A stretch of 64,000 bases of DNA from Hemileia vastatrix (GCA_030280995.1 JASXTE010000005.1:28688501-28752500); one strand, 5' to 3'. Counted from the stretch's first letter, positions 11,943 through 23,535 are shown. Program-made: numbers and translations. Notes: a model not told the origin generated them from the letters alone.

Positions 11943-13535
11943 GAGATTGTTCTCTCCTCCCCCAAGAGTTTAAAAAGGCTGGATCTGATCTTGATTCTGG
12001 TGATCGGGATGTCTTTGTTGATGAAGATGGGGCTGTTGTTTAGGATGGCTCAAATTTAGAAAATGGTGTTTTTGCTAGTGAACTGGATTCTCTTAAGATT
12101 CAGTGGAAGGAAACATATGTAACAAAGTTTAGGAGTTGGAATCCTGGTCGGGCTGCTTGTGTTGCCCATGTGCACACTGGAGATTTTGATGACAGGGTTT
12201 TACCCTTGGATGTTGTTTTGTTGGATTTTGAAGATAAGACCTGGGGTAAGTCTGGGTTTTTTTTTAATATGGTTGAATATCTGTTAACCTGGGAGAGTCC
12301 AGATAGTTGTGATGATAAAAATTGGGTGGCAATCAAGATGAAGAGTCCTGGATTCTATGTGTCAGGAAGAAGGTTGATGAGGAGGAGACATCCAAATACT
12401 CAAGTAGTGGTGACTAAGAGGAAGGGTCAAGAGCTGGTGTTGAAGTCTTTGCATGGAGACCTTTGTCATAGAGGCTTTGGGGAGACTTATAGGAGAGTAG
12501 CAGATAGATTTTGGTGACCAGGTATGAATTTGGCTTTACAGGGTTGCGTTCAATCTTGTGAAGAAGGTCAAAGAAGAAGTCACTTGAGACCTAAAGAGGT
12601 TGGCCCTGCTACTGGTGAATCAACTGTGACTGAAAGAGTCAGTTTGGATGCTGTCCATATTAAAGAGGGAAGGTATAAATACTTGATTGTTGCCAGGGAT
12701 GATTTTTCTGGTTGGGTTGAGGCAGTGCCTCTGTTTAATTTGACTGCCAAAAATATGGCAGAGTCTTTGAAGAAGGAATAGGTGTTTAGGTATGGGCTGA
12801 TGTAGTTGGTGAATGTGGTTGGTGGGCCAGATTTTGGAACTGAATTCAAAGAAACTGTGGCAAGTATCGGGTCTAACGTTAGAGTGGCTAAACCTAATTA
12901 TCCTGAAGCTGAAGGCATGGTTGAAGGAGGCCATCAATTTATCAAGAATGCTCTGGTGAAGATGTGCAGAGATAGTGCAGAAAAGTGGAGGTATTATTTA
13001 CCCTTTGTGTCATTTGCTGATAGGTTCACTGTTAAAAAGACAACTGGCTATCCTCCTTATGAATTAATGTTTGGGCAGAAAGCTTTTCTACCAGTGGATT
13101 TAGAAACTGTCTCTTATCTTGGAATTTATTGGGATGATGTGTGCTCAAGAGAAGATTTACTCTGTTCCAGGATGCAACAGTTGGAATGTAGAGAGGAATT
13201 TAAAAAAAGGCATACTCTAGAATGATGAAGATAAGAAATCAACCAGTCAGATACTGGGACAAGAAGTTGGCTCATAGACTCAGGAATCTCTTGAAAACAG
13301 GTTTTTTGGTTTTGGTGTAAAATAGAAGTTTGGAGAGTCAGTGGGGAAAAATGTTTTCTGACATATGGAATGGGCCTTACAGAGTCAGATCTCAGGTGTG
13401 TGAAGGTTCTTATGTTTTGGAGGAGTGAGATGGTGCAGTTTTAAAGAAGATAGTGGCTGTGGATCAGGTGAAGATATTTTACCCAAGAGGCACTAGAAGT
13501 GAAGAAGATTGACTCTTCAAGGAGGTTGAACTATG
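11943..13535 (+). pseudogene. B1 integrase
   Basis: Open in three blocks (12170-12517, 12524-12781, 12806-13225). The zinc-binding HGDLCHRG is present but the following cysteine pair is degraded. The core starts with LDAVHIKEGRYKYL. The second catalytic Asp appears replaced, VVGGPDF where the B copies have VDGGxEF, and the Glu motif reads NYPEAEGMVEGGHQ. A conserved downstream block FTVKKTTGYPPYELMFGQ is typical of this lineage. Stops at 12515, 12779 and 12803 confirm decay. The C-terminal end reads on to about 13510. Confidence 0.8.
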
Positions 13536-13599
13536 GACCATTCTTCAGTTTTAGATTTTGTTGATTCTGTGCATCTGTTTTGTTGGAAACTTATTTTTT

Positions 13600-14110
13600 A
13601 GAAGGTAACCAGGGATAGGGCTTCTAGATTTGATCATGGCAAGTGTAGAGGTAACTGATGGTCTGGCTTCTCTGTAAAACAGTTACCCCAGATTGTCTGT
13701 TTCCAACCCCTTCTCTTAAATTGGTTGAACCCTAGTATTAGTTTCTCTTCAGAGGTTTTAGTCCTCTATGACTTTAAACTGAAATTTCTTTTGGTCTTGA
13801 AGTGCTTGACTCTTCATGCTTATTGGTTTTGGTTTATTGTGTTGGATGTTGTGTTTTTGTTAGAAGGTACCCAGGGGGGGGGGCTTCTAGATTTTATTTT
13901 GTCAAGTGTGGGGTAACTGATGAGCTGGATGCTCTGTAGAAAAGTTACCCGATAATGTCTGTTTCAAGTTTCTTGTTTTTACTAGTTGAATCCCTGTTCT
14001 GGTTTTTGATATTCAGGTCTCAAGTCCACTATGACTTTAAACTGGCTTGGGACTGGTTTCTTTGCTTTATTTGAATTGGTGGTCTCCCATCATTTTTACT
14101 TATTGGAGGG
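13600..14110 (+). repeat. Imperfect 262-bp tandem duplication downstream of B1 integrase
   Basis: The block starting agaaggtaaccaggg at 13600 recurs as agaaggtacccaggg at 13862, with matching GGCTTCTAGATTT, GGTAACTGATG and CTATGACTTTAAACTG landmarks in both units. Units are diverged. It lies where the 3' untranslated region or LTR of B1 should be. No coding potential is evident. Confidence 0.6.
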
Positions 14111-14725
14111 AGCCCACTCAGTAATGATTTCCTTGGACTGGATTTTTTATGGAGCTGGACTTTTTCTTTTTCTTTCTTTGATTTTGTGGCTATGGTTGTG
14201 TTAGATAGTAGTTTTAAATTTTTTTCTTTTTTTTCTTTTTTTCTTTTAATTTTTTATGGGTGTTATAAGGATTTAAAGAGGGGAAAAATCACAAATTATA
14301 TTATATGGTGTCACCACATCAGGCTCATCTGGATGTGGTAAAGCATTGGTAAGGAATGGCTCATCAATTGGCAAGGCAATTCTATTTTCTTTTTTTATCT
14401 TTATTTCATTTTAATTACTTTTTATTGTTATTTCATTTTTATTATTTACTTAAATTTCTATTATTTTCGTTCCATCTTTATATTATTATTCTTAATTTAT
14501 TTTTATCTCAAATCAATCAAAAATTATTTAAACATTTGTATCCACATCAAGGTGCACTAGGATGTGGGTAAGGTATCAGGGGATCAGCTCATAAATTGGC
14601 TGAAGGATACCATTTGTAATTATTATTTATTTTATCTTCTTATTATTTAATTTAATTTATTTTCTCAGCTCTCATATTTTTTTGGGTAATTGTGTTTAAT
14701 TCTTTTAAAGTTTTTTTAGTATGTT
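14111..14725. other. AT-rich region downstream of B1
   Basis: No gene. T-rich low-complexity sequence with a diverged pair of blocks around CACATCAGGCTCATCTGGATGT (14310-14390) and CACATCAAGGTGCACTAGGATG (14540-14610). It ends at ATGTT (14721-14725), the left copy of the target duplication of solo LTR C. It may include the end of B1, but I could not identify an LTR pair for B1. Confidence 0.45.
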
Positions 14726-15064
14726 TGTCATTATAGGTATCTCCAGGACTAAGTGATTCTTATATTTAAAATAAGTTAACCTTAATTAAATTAAAAATAT
14801 AATATAAAATAAGGTAAAAGTACTTATATATATGGTTATAATACATATATATATAATTTTTACACTATTATATGACTTATAGTAGTTTAAAAATTTTATC
14901 CATAGCCTAATAATACTTATTAAGGTCTTAATGGAGTCATAATATACTTATCTTAAGTGATATTAAGTAATTATAGACATACATAAGCTTATATGTATAC
15001 ATAAACCTCATATTCAGTGAAATATGTAGTTATATTATGTAAATTTAGGTCTATAAGTGGGTTT
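14726..15064 (+). repeat. Solo LTR C (family A), left part
   Basis: Begins TGTCATTATAGGTATC at 14726 and follows the plus-sense family A LTR (compare 41898 and 49456) up to AAGTGGGTTT, where A2 interrupts it. The rest of this LTR resumes at 58750. The perfect duplication ATGTT at 14721-14725 and 59593-59597 shows the two parts are one LTR. Confidence 0.9.
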
Positions 15065-16239
15065 TGTCAGTGTATCTAGTATATAAGTATGATTTAATAG
15101 TATTTAATAATGGTCCTACTAATTATTGATAAATTATTTAGTGATTAAACCTCAGGGGAAGACTAATAAAATAGCTATACTCAAATAAAACTCACAATAC
15201 TTGGATTTAAATGCGTGCTAGTGGTGGAAAATAAATAAATAGAATATAGTTATAGCTTATATAATGAAAATATAAATTTATAAAGGCTATATAATATATT
15301 TATAAAGAATAAGAATTGTGTTTAAGTGTTTAATTGAATTTTAGTAAGTAAGTGATGTCTAATAACGGTCAAAATCCTCCCTTACTTATACCAAAATCCA
15401 CTGGAGTGCACAGACCTTCAATCCAGATGATGTCACTGCTATCCCCCGCAATCACAGCCCTGTGAGGGCCCATCACCTCCCCATGGTGTCCACTTCAAGC
15501 AGATTAAACACCCAGACCTCCAGTGAGGACCCTCCATCACAATTAATGATAACACAGACCCATACCATAAATAGAAAATCAAGATAAAAGCGGATACCAT
15601 AAAGATACAGGTAAAATAACTAATGCAAAAGGAATAAAATGAAACCCAAAGCATATAAATGAAACAAATCAAATTTCCAAGCCCCCAATAACATCCCCAA
15701 GCATCCATATTAACCCAGCAATGATCTCCCAACCCATAAATCTGTGAATATCCATCCAAGGAAGCAGATTAAGTTGTCCAGACTGAGTGTATGCGCCTGA
15801 AATAGATGTTTATGCTTCTGTAGGCGTTGTGAGTCCACTGGATACGTCCATATGACCTAAAATAAGCAGAAAAATAAAGTTTATAGGCTATCAAGGGGCT
15901 AAACCCACTTATACACCTAAATATACATAATATACTGCATATTTCACTGAATATGAGATTTATGTATACATGTAAGCTTATGTATGTCAATAATTGCTTA
16001 ATATCACTTAAGATAAATATATTATGACTCAATTAACACCTTAATAAGTATTATTAGGCTATGGATAAATTATTTAAACTACTATAAGTTATATAATAGT
16101 GTAATAATTATATTAATATGTATTATAAACATATATATAAGTGTTTTACCCTTAATTTTAAGATATAAGCTTAATTTATTTAAGTTTATCTTATGTTAAA
16201 CATAAGAATTACTCAGTCCTTGAGTTATCTAGGCTGACA
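15065..16239 (-). repeat. A2 3' LTR
   Basis: 1175 bp from TGTCAG (15065) to TGACA (16235-16239), followed by the polypurine tract complement ctccctcacccaaaa. Very similar to 57697-58749, which has an internal deletion of about 100 bp. Confidence 0.93.
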
Positions 16240-16830
16240 CTCCCTCACCCAAAAAAAATAATTAAAAAATGTTTAGACATTTTAATTAAAAGTAAGGAGT
16301 GAATACAAATTTTTTTAAATTTTCTATAATACATATACTGAATAAACAGTATTATTTTGATTTATATTTTTTCAAGAAATTTTTAAGATCAGAGATTTCA
16401 TTTTCTCAAATCTACTGGTCATATTCACTAGATTTATTTTTAAATCTTAACAGATACTCAACTCCCTTTTCTTTAGTAAGGTGTCTCTTTTTAAGTATCT
16501 TTTCAATTTCCGCCTTTTCAACTATTTCTTCAGGTTTCTGTTTATGCCTTCCTGATCTTCTTTGAAATAGAGAAGTATAATTAGAATGGTATGGTTTTAT
16601 AAGAGAAATAGGAAATACTGGATGTTTTCTATCATATGGTGCATATAGAATAACTTCAACAGCATTGTTACCAACCATCTTTTTAACTACAAATGGTCCA
16701 ATGAATGGATCCTTCAATCTAACATTACCATTTAAATTGAAATTTAGTGTAGAAATAAGAATTCATATCCCTCTTTGAACATTTGTTCTTTATTGGCTTT
16801 ATCCCATATCTTCTACTCATACTCAAACGC
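16240..16830 (-). pseudogene. A2 integrase C-terminus with chromodomain
   Basis: Polypurine tract, then the GPY/F-like module (KDPFIGPFVVKKMVG) and chromodomain (AEIEKILKKRHLTKE) on the minus strand, open at 16717-16412. The chromodomain end carries stops (SSEYDQ-stop). The sequence breaks at ACTCAAACGC (16821-16830) and resumes at ATGCCTTATTTATAC (51801). A1 reads continuously across this point. Confidence 0.88.
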
Positions 16831-17715
16831 TGTGGTAGGCGCCTCTCAGGTAGTTTGATTTTGGACCAATCAGCTTGCATAGTCCAGGAAGAACAAAGGG
16901 GATTAATAGGGCAGTAGGTAGTGCTAAAATATGATATGTATTTGTGTGTTTCAAGAACAAAGGGAAATAGAAGCGCGGAAGAGGATTCAGGGTCTGTGCG
17001 CTTGGATTTTTCAGCAGGATGCGCCGCACAATGGGGAGTTGTGTTTTATCAATTTAGGACTGAAAGTGCTGAACAATATGGATTTTGATTTTCCAATAAT
17101 CATGTGTTACACACTAAGGGAGGAATTATGGCTCAAGGAAAGACTCAAGTGCGAAGTATACTGCAGTGCGGCTAGTGTGTTAACTTACTGAAACAGGTAA
17201 TATAGGAGGTTAACTAGTTAAAAGTCAAAGCAACTAGGATCAGTGTTAGAAGGAGTCAAACTTGGAAGTAGTGCTGAAACAAAACAAAGGTACATTCAGA
17301 AGTGCGCATTTGGAGTATAAGTGAGACAAGTTAATACTAGTGTCAGTAAGGATAGGGTATGATTTAGGTGCTGTAGTTGTTACAAGCGGTGTACGTAGTT
17401 TACTAATAGATTAGTTATTGTTTTACTAATGTAGTGCTAGAGTCAGCACTGGAGATCCACGAGGGAAATGTGTTTTGAGTGCTGGAAAAATATAAAAAAG
17501 GGTATCACATCTAGTAATAAGGAAGAGAACAATTTACAAATTATTAGTTAACAAACGAGTTGTTAATAATTATGGAGTCAGCTATAAGATATTAGATTTT
17601 CTGCAATCATTTGTTTGAGAATATATTAGAGATATTTCTGAGTCTTTTTGTCATTTGTGCATCTGTGTGTGTATTTTATATAGTATAAGTGAAAGATTGC
17701 AATATAGAGAGAATA
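16831..17715 (+). repeat. Family B 5' LTR, left part
   Basis: Starts TGTGGTAGGCGCC and follows LTR 36312-37524 until about GAGAGAATA, where the Harbinger TIR begins. Continues at 25178. Internal reading frames are LTR sequence, not genes. Confidence 0.88.
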
Positions 17716-17746
17716 GGGGGTATAAATGTTGACCGATCCACAATTA
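17716..17746 (+). repeat. Harbinger left terminal inverted repeat
   Basis: GGGGGTATAAATGTT followed by GACCGATCCACAATTA. It pairs with the reverse complement of 25147-25177 with about 5-6 mismatches in 31. A further TTCCGCAATTA motif recurs just inside both ends. Confidence 0.88.
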
Positions 17747-18117
17747 AATTAATTGCGGAAAATAATCTGCATACCCCAATTATCTTCCGCAATTATTTTT
17801 GCTAATAATTTGGTTATTAGACACTTTACGTGTCAATGTTCACCTCTTATCCGATATTTTTTTACTCTATTTTTCATAACCACATATCGGACAACCTTCT
17901 GTCATAACCACATCTTGACCTACTTTCTGCCATAACCAAATCTTGGACTACTCCCTGGATATGCCTTCTACCTTTCTGCGCACTTCCATTATCATCCCAT
18001 CCTGTTCATTCTATCTGCTCTGAATTTCTCCCCATTTCATCTATTTGATTCTGCTCCTTTACACCTCGCTATCTCATCTGCTTGTTTCTGCTCCTTTTCA
18101 TCTTCATTTATAATAAC

Positions 18118-19463
18118 ATGCCTTGTCATCCTAGATCTTCTCAAAGGCAGCCATCACCCAGTTGTTCTTCAATTCCCACTACTTCCTCTTTCCCCTGCTC
18201 AGCCAAGAAATCAAAGAACGTTCAATTAAAAAAAGATGAACATCTCATTCTTATCAACTGGCTGAAAACAAAATCTAAATATGATTCTTGTTTTGGTACT
18301 GAGTATGCCACTAAAGTAGGACGGCCCCCCGCATCAAAAGTTAATGGCTATCTTCTAATGGTAAATGAATTACGGAATAAGACCAAGGGAAGGATTGATC
18401 TTTTGCCTAAACAGATGTCTGAAGGATTCAAGCATTACCAAGGAAAATACAAGAAGGCAAGGGCTCTTTCATCTTCCACTGGTTTTGGGGTTACCGAAAA
18501 CGATATAACTTAGGGCATAAAATCCATAGACGATAAACTTGAAACTTTATGTCCTTACTTTAAAGAGATGGATGCAATTTTTGGAGAGCAAGCCAATGTT
18601 AATCCTGTAAACATGTTGGATGGTGAAGATCCTATCTCCAAACATGATGTCGAAGCAAATCTTTTCCCATCCTCTTCCTCCACTCAAGCCTCCCCTCTTC
18701 TAAATTCTACAAATCTAGATAGCTTTGCTATTGATCCTATTGGAAATTTAACCCAACCCAATCTAACTCAGGTCTGTTTTTTTTCTTTTATCTTATCAAT
18801 ACTTTTTTTATTTACTTAGATTTTCTTATTTCTTAAAAGGCTGATGAACAAGCCCAGGACCCACAATCAACTGAGTCTGAAGCTAGTGACAATGATGAGG
18901 AGGAAAATGCTATGTTGAACAAAAAGCGAAGGGCTTCAAGTAGTCTAAATTTCCACTCCCAAAGAAGACAAAAAAGTGATACTTCATTACAAACCCCTTC
19001 TTTGTCTATGGAACAATTTTTAGAGAAACGTGATGCTGGTAAGTGATACCATACCTATTATTACTTTACTCTGCTTTTCATCTACTTTTTTTTAACATTG
19101 CTTATCACTCTAAAACAAGTGGAAGCTGCTAAAGAGACTCTAAAGTTTGAAAAGCAAAAATATGAGCTCTCTTTAAGGAGGTATGATAGGCTACAAGATT
19201 TGGAAGAGAGGAAGTACCAGCTCTCTTTACGGAAGGATGATCGGGCCCAAGATTTGGAGGAGAAGAAGTTTGAGCTAACTCTAAGTATTGAAAAATCAAA
19301 AAAAGAGGAGAAAACACTTGAACATCAAAACCTATTAGAGCTGATGAAATATAAGTTTGATCATGAAGAAAATTATAAAAAGAAAGATTTCTTGATAGAA
19401 TGTGTTAAAGCTAATAAATCTGTTGAGGAAATTGAACGTTTAAAGAAATTTTTGGATGACTAG
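18118..19463 (+). pseudogene. Myb/SANT-like Harbinger partner protein
   Basis: Start chosen at ATG 18118 (MPCHPRSSQRQPSPS). An N-terminal basic/Ser-rich stretch is followed by a trihelix/Myb-like DNA-binding domain (KKDEHLILINWLKTKSKYD ... VGRPPASKVNGYLL ... MSEGFKHYQGKYKKAR) and a long charged coiled coil (KFEKQKYELSLRRYDRLQ repeated about three times with the ELSLRR/QLSLRK/ELTLSI pattern). Two GT-AG introns fit: 18772-18839 (68 bp, phase 0) and 19039-19119 (81 bp, donor GTAAGT). One in-frame TAG at 18511 is consistent with a CAG to TAG change. In PIF/Harbinger elements such a protein binds subterminal DNA and helps transposase enter the nucleus. That role here is inferred. Confidence 0.8.
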
Positions 19464-19576
19464 TTTGTTTTATTTCTCTCACACTTCAACCGTTCATATT
19501 TATTTGTACATAAAATTTCCAATAATTTCCTTTATTTCATTACTCTACCACTTTTTTTAAATAAAATTTTCATGTC

Positions 19577-20015
19577 TCCTTTGAAAATTTGACAATCCCC
19601 CACCCCTGGATTTTTTTGAAGTAAGGGGTGGGTATCACAAAAATTCTTTCATGTCATGAATCTTGAAAGTCTTATATGAAAATTTGGCTTTACTACCTCC
19701 TGCATTTTACTGGTATCCCAAAAATTCTTACATGTCAAGAATTTCACAAGTCTTATAAGAAATTTTGGCAAAACCCCCCATGAATTTTATTGAAGTAAGG
19801 GATGGGTATCACCAAAAAATTTTCAGCAAAATATTTACAAGTCAAAAAAATTCTATATCTGTTTTAAAAAATTGGCAATACTCTCCCCTGCATTTTATTT
19901 AAGCAAGGGGTGGGTATCAGCAAAATTTTTCTAAGTCATCAATTTCACATGTCAGATTTGAAAATTTGGCAATACCCCCCCTTGCATTTTATTTAAGTAG
20001 GAGGTGGAAGTCATC
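19577..20015. repeat. Minisatellite of about 100 bp, about five units
   Basis: Between the Myb-like and TET-like genes. Each unit combines a TTTGGCAATACCCCCC-like block, TGCATTTTATTTAAG, AAGGGGTGGGTATCA and a CAAGTCTTATATGAAAA-like block. Unit starts are near 19588, 19683, 19764, 19872 and 19968, with one shortened unit. No coding potential. 19464-19576 is T-rich 3' flank of the Myb-like gene. Confidence 0.7.
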
Positions 20016-20353
20016 TAAATTTAATATAATTACATAAATTATTAAATAAATATCTAATATATATCAATTTCCCTAGTTTAAAGTAATGACAATTCCTCAA
20101 GCCAAAATGCAGACCAAGTCTAGAAACAAAAGTTTGGGACTTTCTACAGGTATAGGCAAGAGGAACCTCACGAATCAAACAAATAAATGTTATCATGATT
20201 ACCTGTTATACAACCAAAGATTGATGGCTCATCACATTACTTGAGAAAATTGATATATAAAAAATATTTATTAAAAATTTATGAATAAATATAAAATTTT
20301 TGATGACAACTCTAATCCCCATACTTTTTGGATCTAGATAAAGTTTTTTTAAA

Positions 20354-21714
20354 TCAAATAACTTTACCTTCTTTCTTTACCTTATTGATTCTTTGTATCA
20401 ACTTATTACTGATTTGAAATGAGCAACCAAAATGTGTGAAATCTTGACAGGATTCCAAACCAGGAGGAGCTTTGGTTGTTTGATGATTATCCTTAGATGA
20501 ATTCCAAATAGTTTTGATGATAACATTTCCCAAACCAAAATCAATGATGCACTGGTGGTCTGGAAAATATAAACCATGTCCTTTGATTTTAGCTGGAGAT
20601 GGTATTGGGTGGCCAGTTATTGGATTGATATATGAGAATATTCCAAAAGTAAGAAAATTGGCATCATTTCTATCGATATGAATCCTATTGTGGAATCCAG
20701 AATGAGTGATAATAACATTAGAAAATAAAAGATATTTGTGGCTGATATCTTCCCATTTGGAGTCACACCAATTCAATATTCCAACTTTGGTTGCAAGTTC
20801 ATGATTTTTTTCAAATGCCTTATTACAGAGCTTTTTGAGTCGAAGAGCAAGAAAAGAATTAAAGGAAGGTAGAGTGTCCCATAAACGAAAATCTTCATCT
20901 TTTTCTGCTTTAGTGATATTCTTGACCAAGGAATATATATGCCTATATAAATTAAATAAGTGAAATGATATTAACAATGGAAAAAAATTATTAGACAAAC
21001 TAAGAGAATATCCTTTAACAAAACCTGGTCTCCAACCAAATCCAATCATGATACCACCCAACGAATTCTTATTCCTTATAGGTAACCGAACCAAAGCCAT
21101 TTGATAAAGAGTAATGATAAGGATCTGATAGTTGATTAAAAGTTTCATCTTTTAAACCATCAAATTAATGAATTGAGGCTTATAAGTATTACTGATAACT
21201 ACAACCACTCAATCATCACCAATTTTGGTTAGATATTTGATATCTTCTGGTAATTTTTTCAGATATTTAATTTTTTTATCTACTTTAGTTTTATGAAATA
21301 AAATGTTTGGGATATGACAAAAATAACTTTCACAGAGAATTTTTTTTTTCAGATAACTTTTCTTCTGATGAGACTGATTATCTTTAATTTTTCTTGATGA
21401 TTTAGATGATGAATAATGTTTTTTCAGATATCTTTTCTTCTGAAATGTTGTATATTTTTTTTCAGATATCTTTTCTTCTGATGAGACTGATTATCTTTTA
21501 ATTTTTTTGATGATTTAGATGATGAATTTTTTTTTTCAGATATCTTTTCTTCTTATGAGACTGATTATCATAAATTTTTTTTTGATGATTTAGAAGATGA
21601 TTGTATGGAAGTTGATTTCAAGGAAGATGATAGTGATGATAAAGATGAAGATGATAAAGAAGATAAAGATGAAGATGAGAGAGAAGTAAGGGGTGAATCT
21701 GAAGAAGAAGACAT
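20354..21714 (-). pseudogene. TET/JBP-like 2-oxoglutarate/Fe(II) dioxygenase
   Basis: Intact for 264 codons from Met 21148, but the frame extends upstream through two stops (TGA and TAA, compatible with CGA and CAA) to a Ser-rich start at 21714 (MSSSSDSPLTSLSS). Domain layout: Ser-rich N-terminus; Lys-rich repeats (HQKKRYLKK type); then the catalytic domain. Counting from Met 21148, the Fe(II) motif HxD is H157/D159 in FHNRIHIDRNDANFLTFG, followed by the family pattern GHGLYFPDHQCIIDFGLGN, then IWNSSKDNHQT with distal H222, and DFTHFGCSFQIS near the end. This arrangement matches the fungal TET/JBP family, which oxidises 5-methylcytosine. Activity here is inferred. A frameshift near 21500 adds to the decay. 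Not certain: it could be another cupin-type dioxygenase. Confidence 0.72.
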
Positions 21715-22330
21715 TTTTTTGATCTGAAAAAAAAAATTAAATGTCAATAAAATTTCAACTCAATTTTTTTTAATAAAAATTTCTCACCTAATAATAAAAA
21801 AAGCTGTTTTTTATTTGAAAAATAAAATTGAAAAAAAAAACAAAAAACAAAAAACAAAAAATGAGTAAAAAATTTTCCAAAAAAATAATTTATCAAAAAA
21901 AAACCTGAGGTTTTATTTTTAAAAACTAAATAAAAGCAAAATCATTTAAAAAAAAAAATTTATTCAAAAAAAAAGATTTCAGTAAAAATTAAATCAAAAA
22001 AAAAAATAAAAAATAAATTTTTAAAGTGAACCTGAAGATTGGTTATTAAAAACCTTCTCACAAGATCATGAAAAAAAAAAAAATCAGTAAAATCAAAATA
22101 AAAAATAAAAAAATTAATTAAATAAAAACAAAATCACAAAAATTAATTACTAGAAAAATTTTAAAAAAAAATTATAAACTTTTTTTGTTTTGTAAATAAG
22201 AGGGACAGTCCTTATCAGAAAGAGTTTTTTTTTTTCTATATTACTGCCAAAAAAATTAAAAATTTAATCAAATTTACAAAAAAAAATTTGTTAGTATATT
22301 TATTTGAAAGTAGGTAACCCGTCTTATCTC
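21715..22330. other. A-rich spacer inside Harbinger
   Basis: No gene. Dominated by A runs broken by T and C, with two or three copies of a block around aaaaaaaacctgaggttttattttt / gtgaacctgaagattggttat. It may hold upstream non-coding sequence of the TET-like gene. Confidence 0.6.
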
Positions 22331-23095
22331 CCATAAATGTCCCCTTTTCCCCTCCTTTATTTATTTGAAACTCCCTTACAAATTCCTCCCTCCTTGCCTC
22401 AAAAGTCCCATCAAATGCTCTCCTTGCCTGCCTCAAAAACACCCTGAAATGCCCTGCTTAATTGTCTCAATACCCACTTTTTTCCCACCTTTTTAGCTGC
22501 CTCAAATCCCCCCAAATCCCCCCCTTTACCCTTCTTAATATGCCCCATCACCCCCTATCCCCCCCTCTTTAGCTGCCTCAAACCCCCCCTTCCCCCCTCC
22601 GAATCCGTTACCACCTCCTCTACCCCCCCCCCCCCCCCCCCCCCCCACCTCCTTGTTAACGAACAATATGTAATGATTGTTTGCTAAGTAATCAAATTGT
22701 TAGCTGTTCAATTACTTAAAGAACAATCTGTAACAATCGTTTGTTAATAATCAGGGGGGGGGGTAGAGGAGGAAGTAAGGATTGGGTGGGGGGGGGGGGG
22801 GGGAAGGGGGGGGGCTTGAGGCGCCTAAAGAAAGGGGAAGGGGGGGTTTGAGTTGGATAAAGAGAGGGGAAGGGGAGGTTGAGGGACATAAAGAGAGGGG
22901 AAGGGGGTGTCTTGAAGCACCTAAAAAGAGGGGAAGGGGGGTTGATGAGGGACCTAAAGAGGGGGGAAAGAGGGGATTTGAGGCAGCTAAAAAGGGGGTA
23001 AAAAGGGGGTATTGAGACAGGTAAAGAGAGGGAAAAAGGGGGGCCTTGAGGATGATAAAGAGAGGTGAAGGAGAGAAAAAAAAGCAAAAAAAAAG
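22330..23095. repeat. Giant imperfect palindrome of C-rich and G-rich minisatellites
   Basis: Left arm (about 22330-22660) repeats units with TTTTTAGCTGCCTCAAA followed by C runs and ends in a 24-C tract (22623-22646). Right arm (about 22745-23095) repeats the complement, TTTGAGGCAGCTAAAAA plus G runs, including 10-G and 16-G tracts. The arms meet at an imperfect inverted repeat around 22705 (GAACAATATGTAATGATTG and its partner). One strand is thus pyrimidine-rich on one side and purine-rich on the other. Open frames across it are composition artefacts. Confidence 0.75.
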
Positions 23096-23535
23096 AGAAA
23101 AAAACAAAAAAAAATTGGTTTACCCTAGAACAAAAATAAATGAAGCACTTACAAAAAAAAAAAACAAAAAAAAGCAAAAAAAAAAAAATCATGATTAGCA
23201 GATAAAAAACCAAGAAAAAAGAACAAAAATGACCTACCTGGTGAGTTGAGTTGAGAAAATAAATGCAACCAAAAAAACTGAGGGATGTTTGAGGAGAGGA
23301 TGAAAAGGATATGAGTGATGAATGAAAAAAAAAAATCACTGACAAAATATGCAATATAAGAAAATATGTGATTTCATGTTGAGCCGGTGAAAGAAAACCA
23401 ATGAGCCATCCAAAAAAAAGATATTCACCGTAAATTCAAAAAAAAATGAATATGCAACAAACCAAAATACAAAACCAAGTGAATAAAGTACACAAAGAGG
23501 ATATTTGGAAAGTATGAAAACATAAAAATTAAAAA
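23096..23535. other. A-rich 3' flank of the transposase
   Basis: No gene. Low-complexity AAAAACAAAAAAAAG runs, then ordinary AT-rich sequence up to the transposase stop at 23536. It may carry the transposase 3' untranslated region. Confidence 0.5.

Noticed and set aside
16931..17191. 86-codon frame in the B 5' LTR and similar frames at 30716 and 36194
   Set aside because: Located in repeated LTR sequence and not conserved as protein between LTR copies.
20940..21000. An intron in the TET-like gene (GTTTGTC to TATATAG)
   Set aside because: Good-looking splice sites, but the 58-bp length would shift the frame while the unspliced frame stays open, so I do not call it.
21600..21725. Acidic Asp/Glu-rich frame on the plus strand
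   Set aside because: It is the complement of the Ser-rich N-terminus (MSSSSDSP) of the minus-strand TET-like gene, which continues into a conserved domain.
22716..23354. 212- and 118-codon frames across the G-rich arm
   Set aside because: Composition artefact: homopurine/homopyrimidine repeats lack stops, and no domain is visible.
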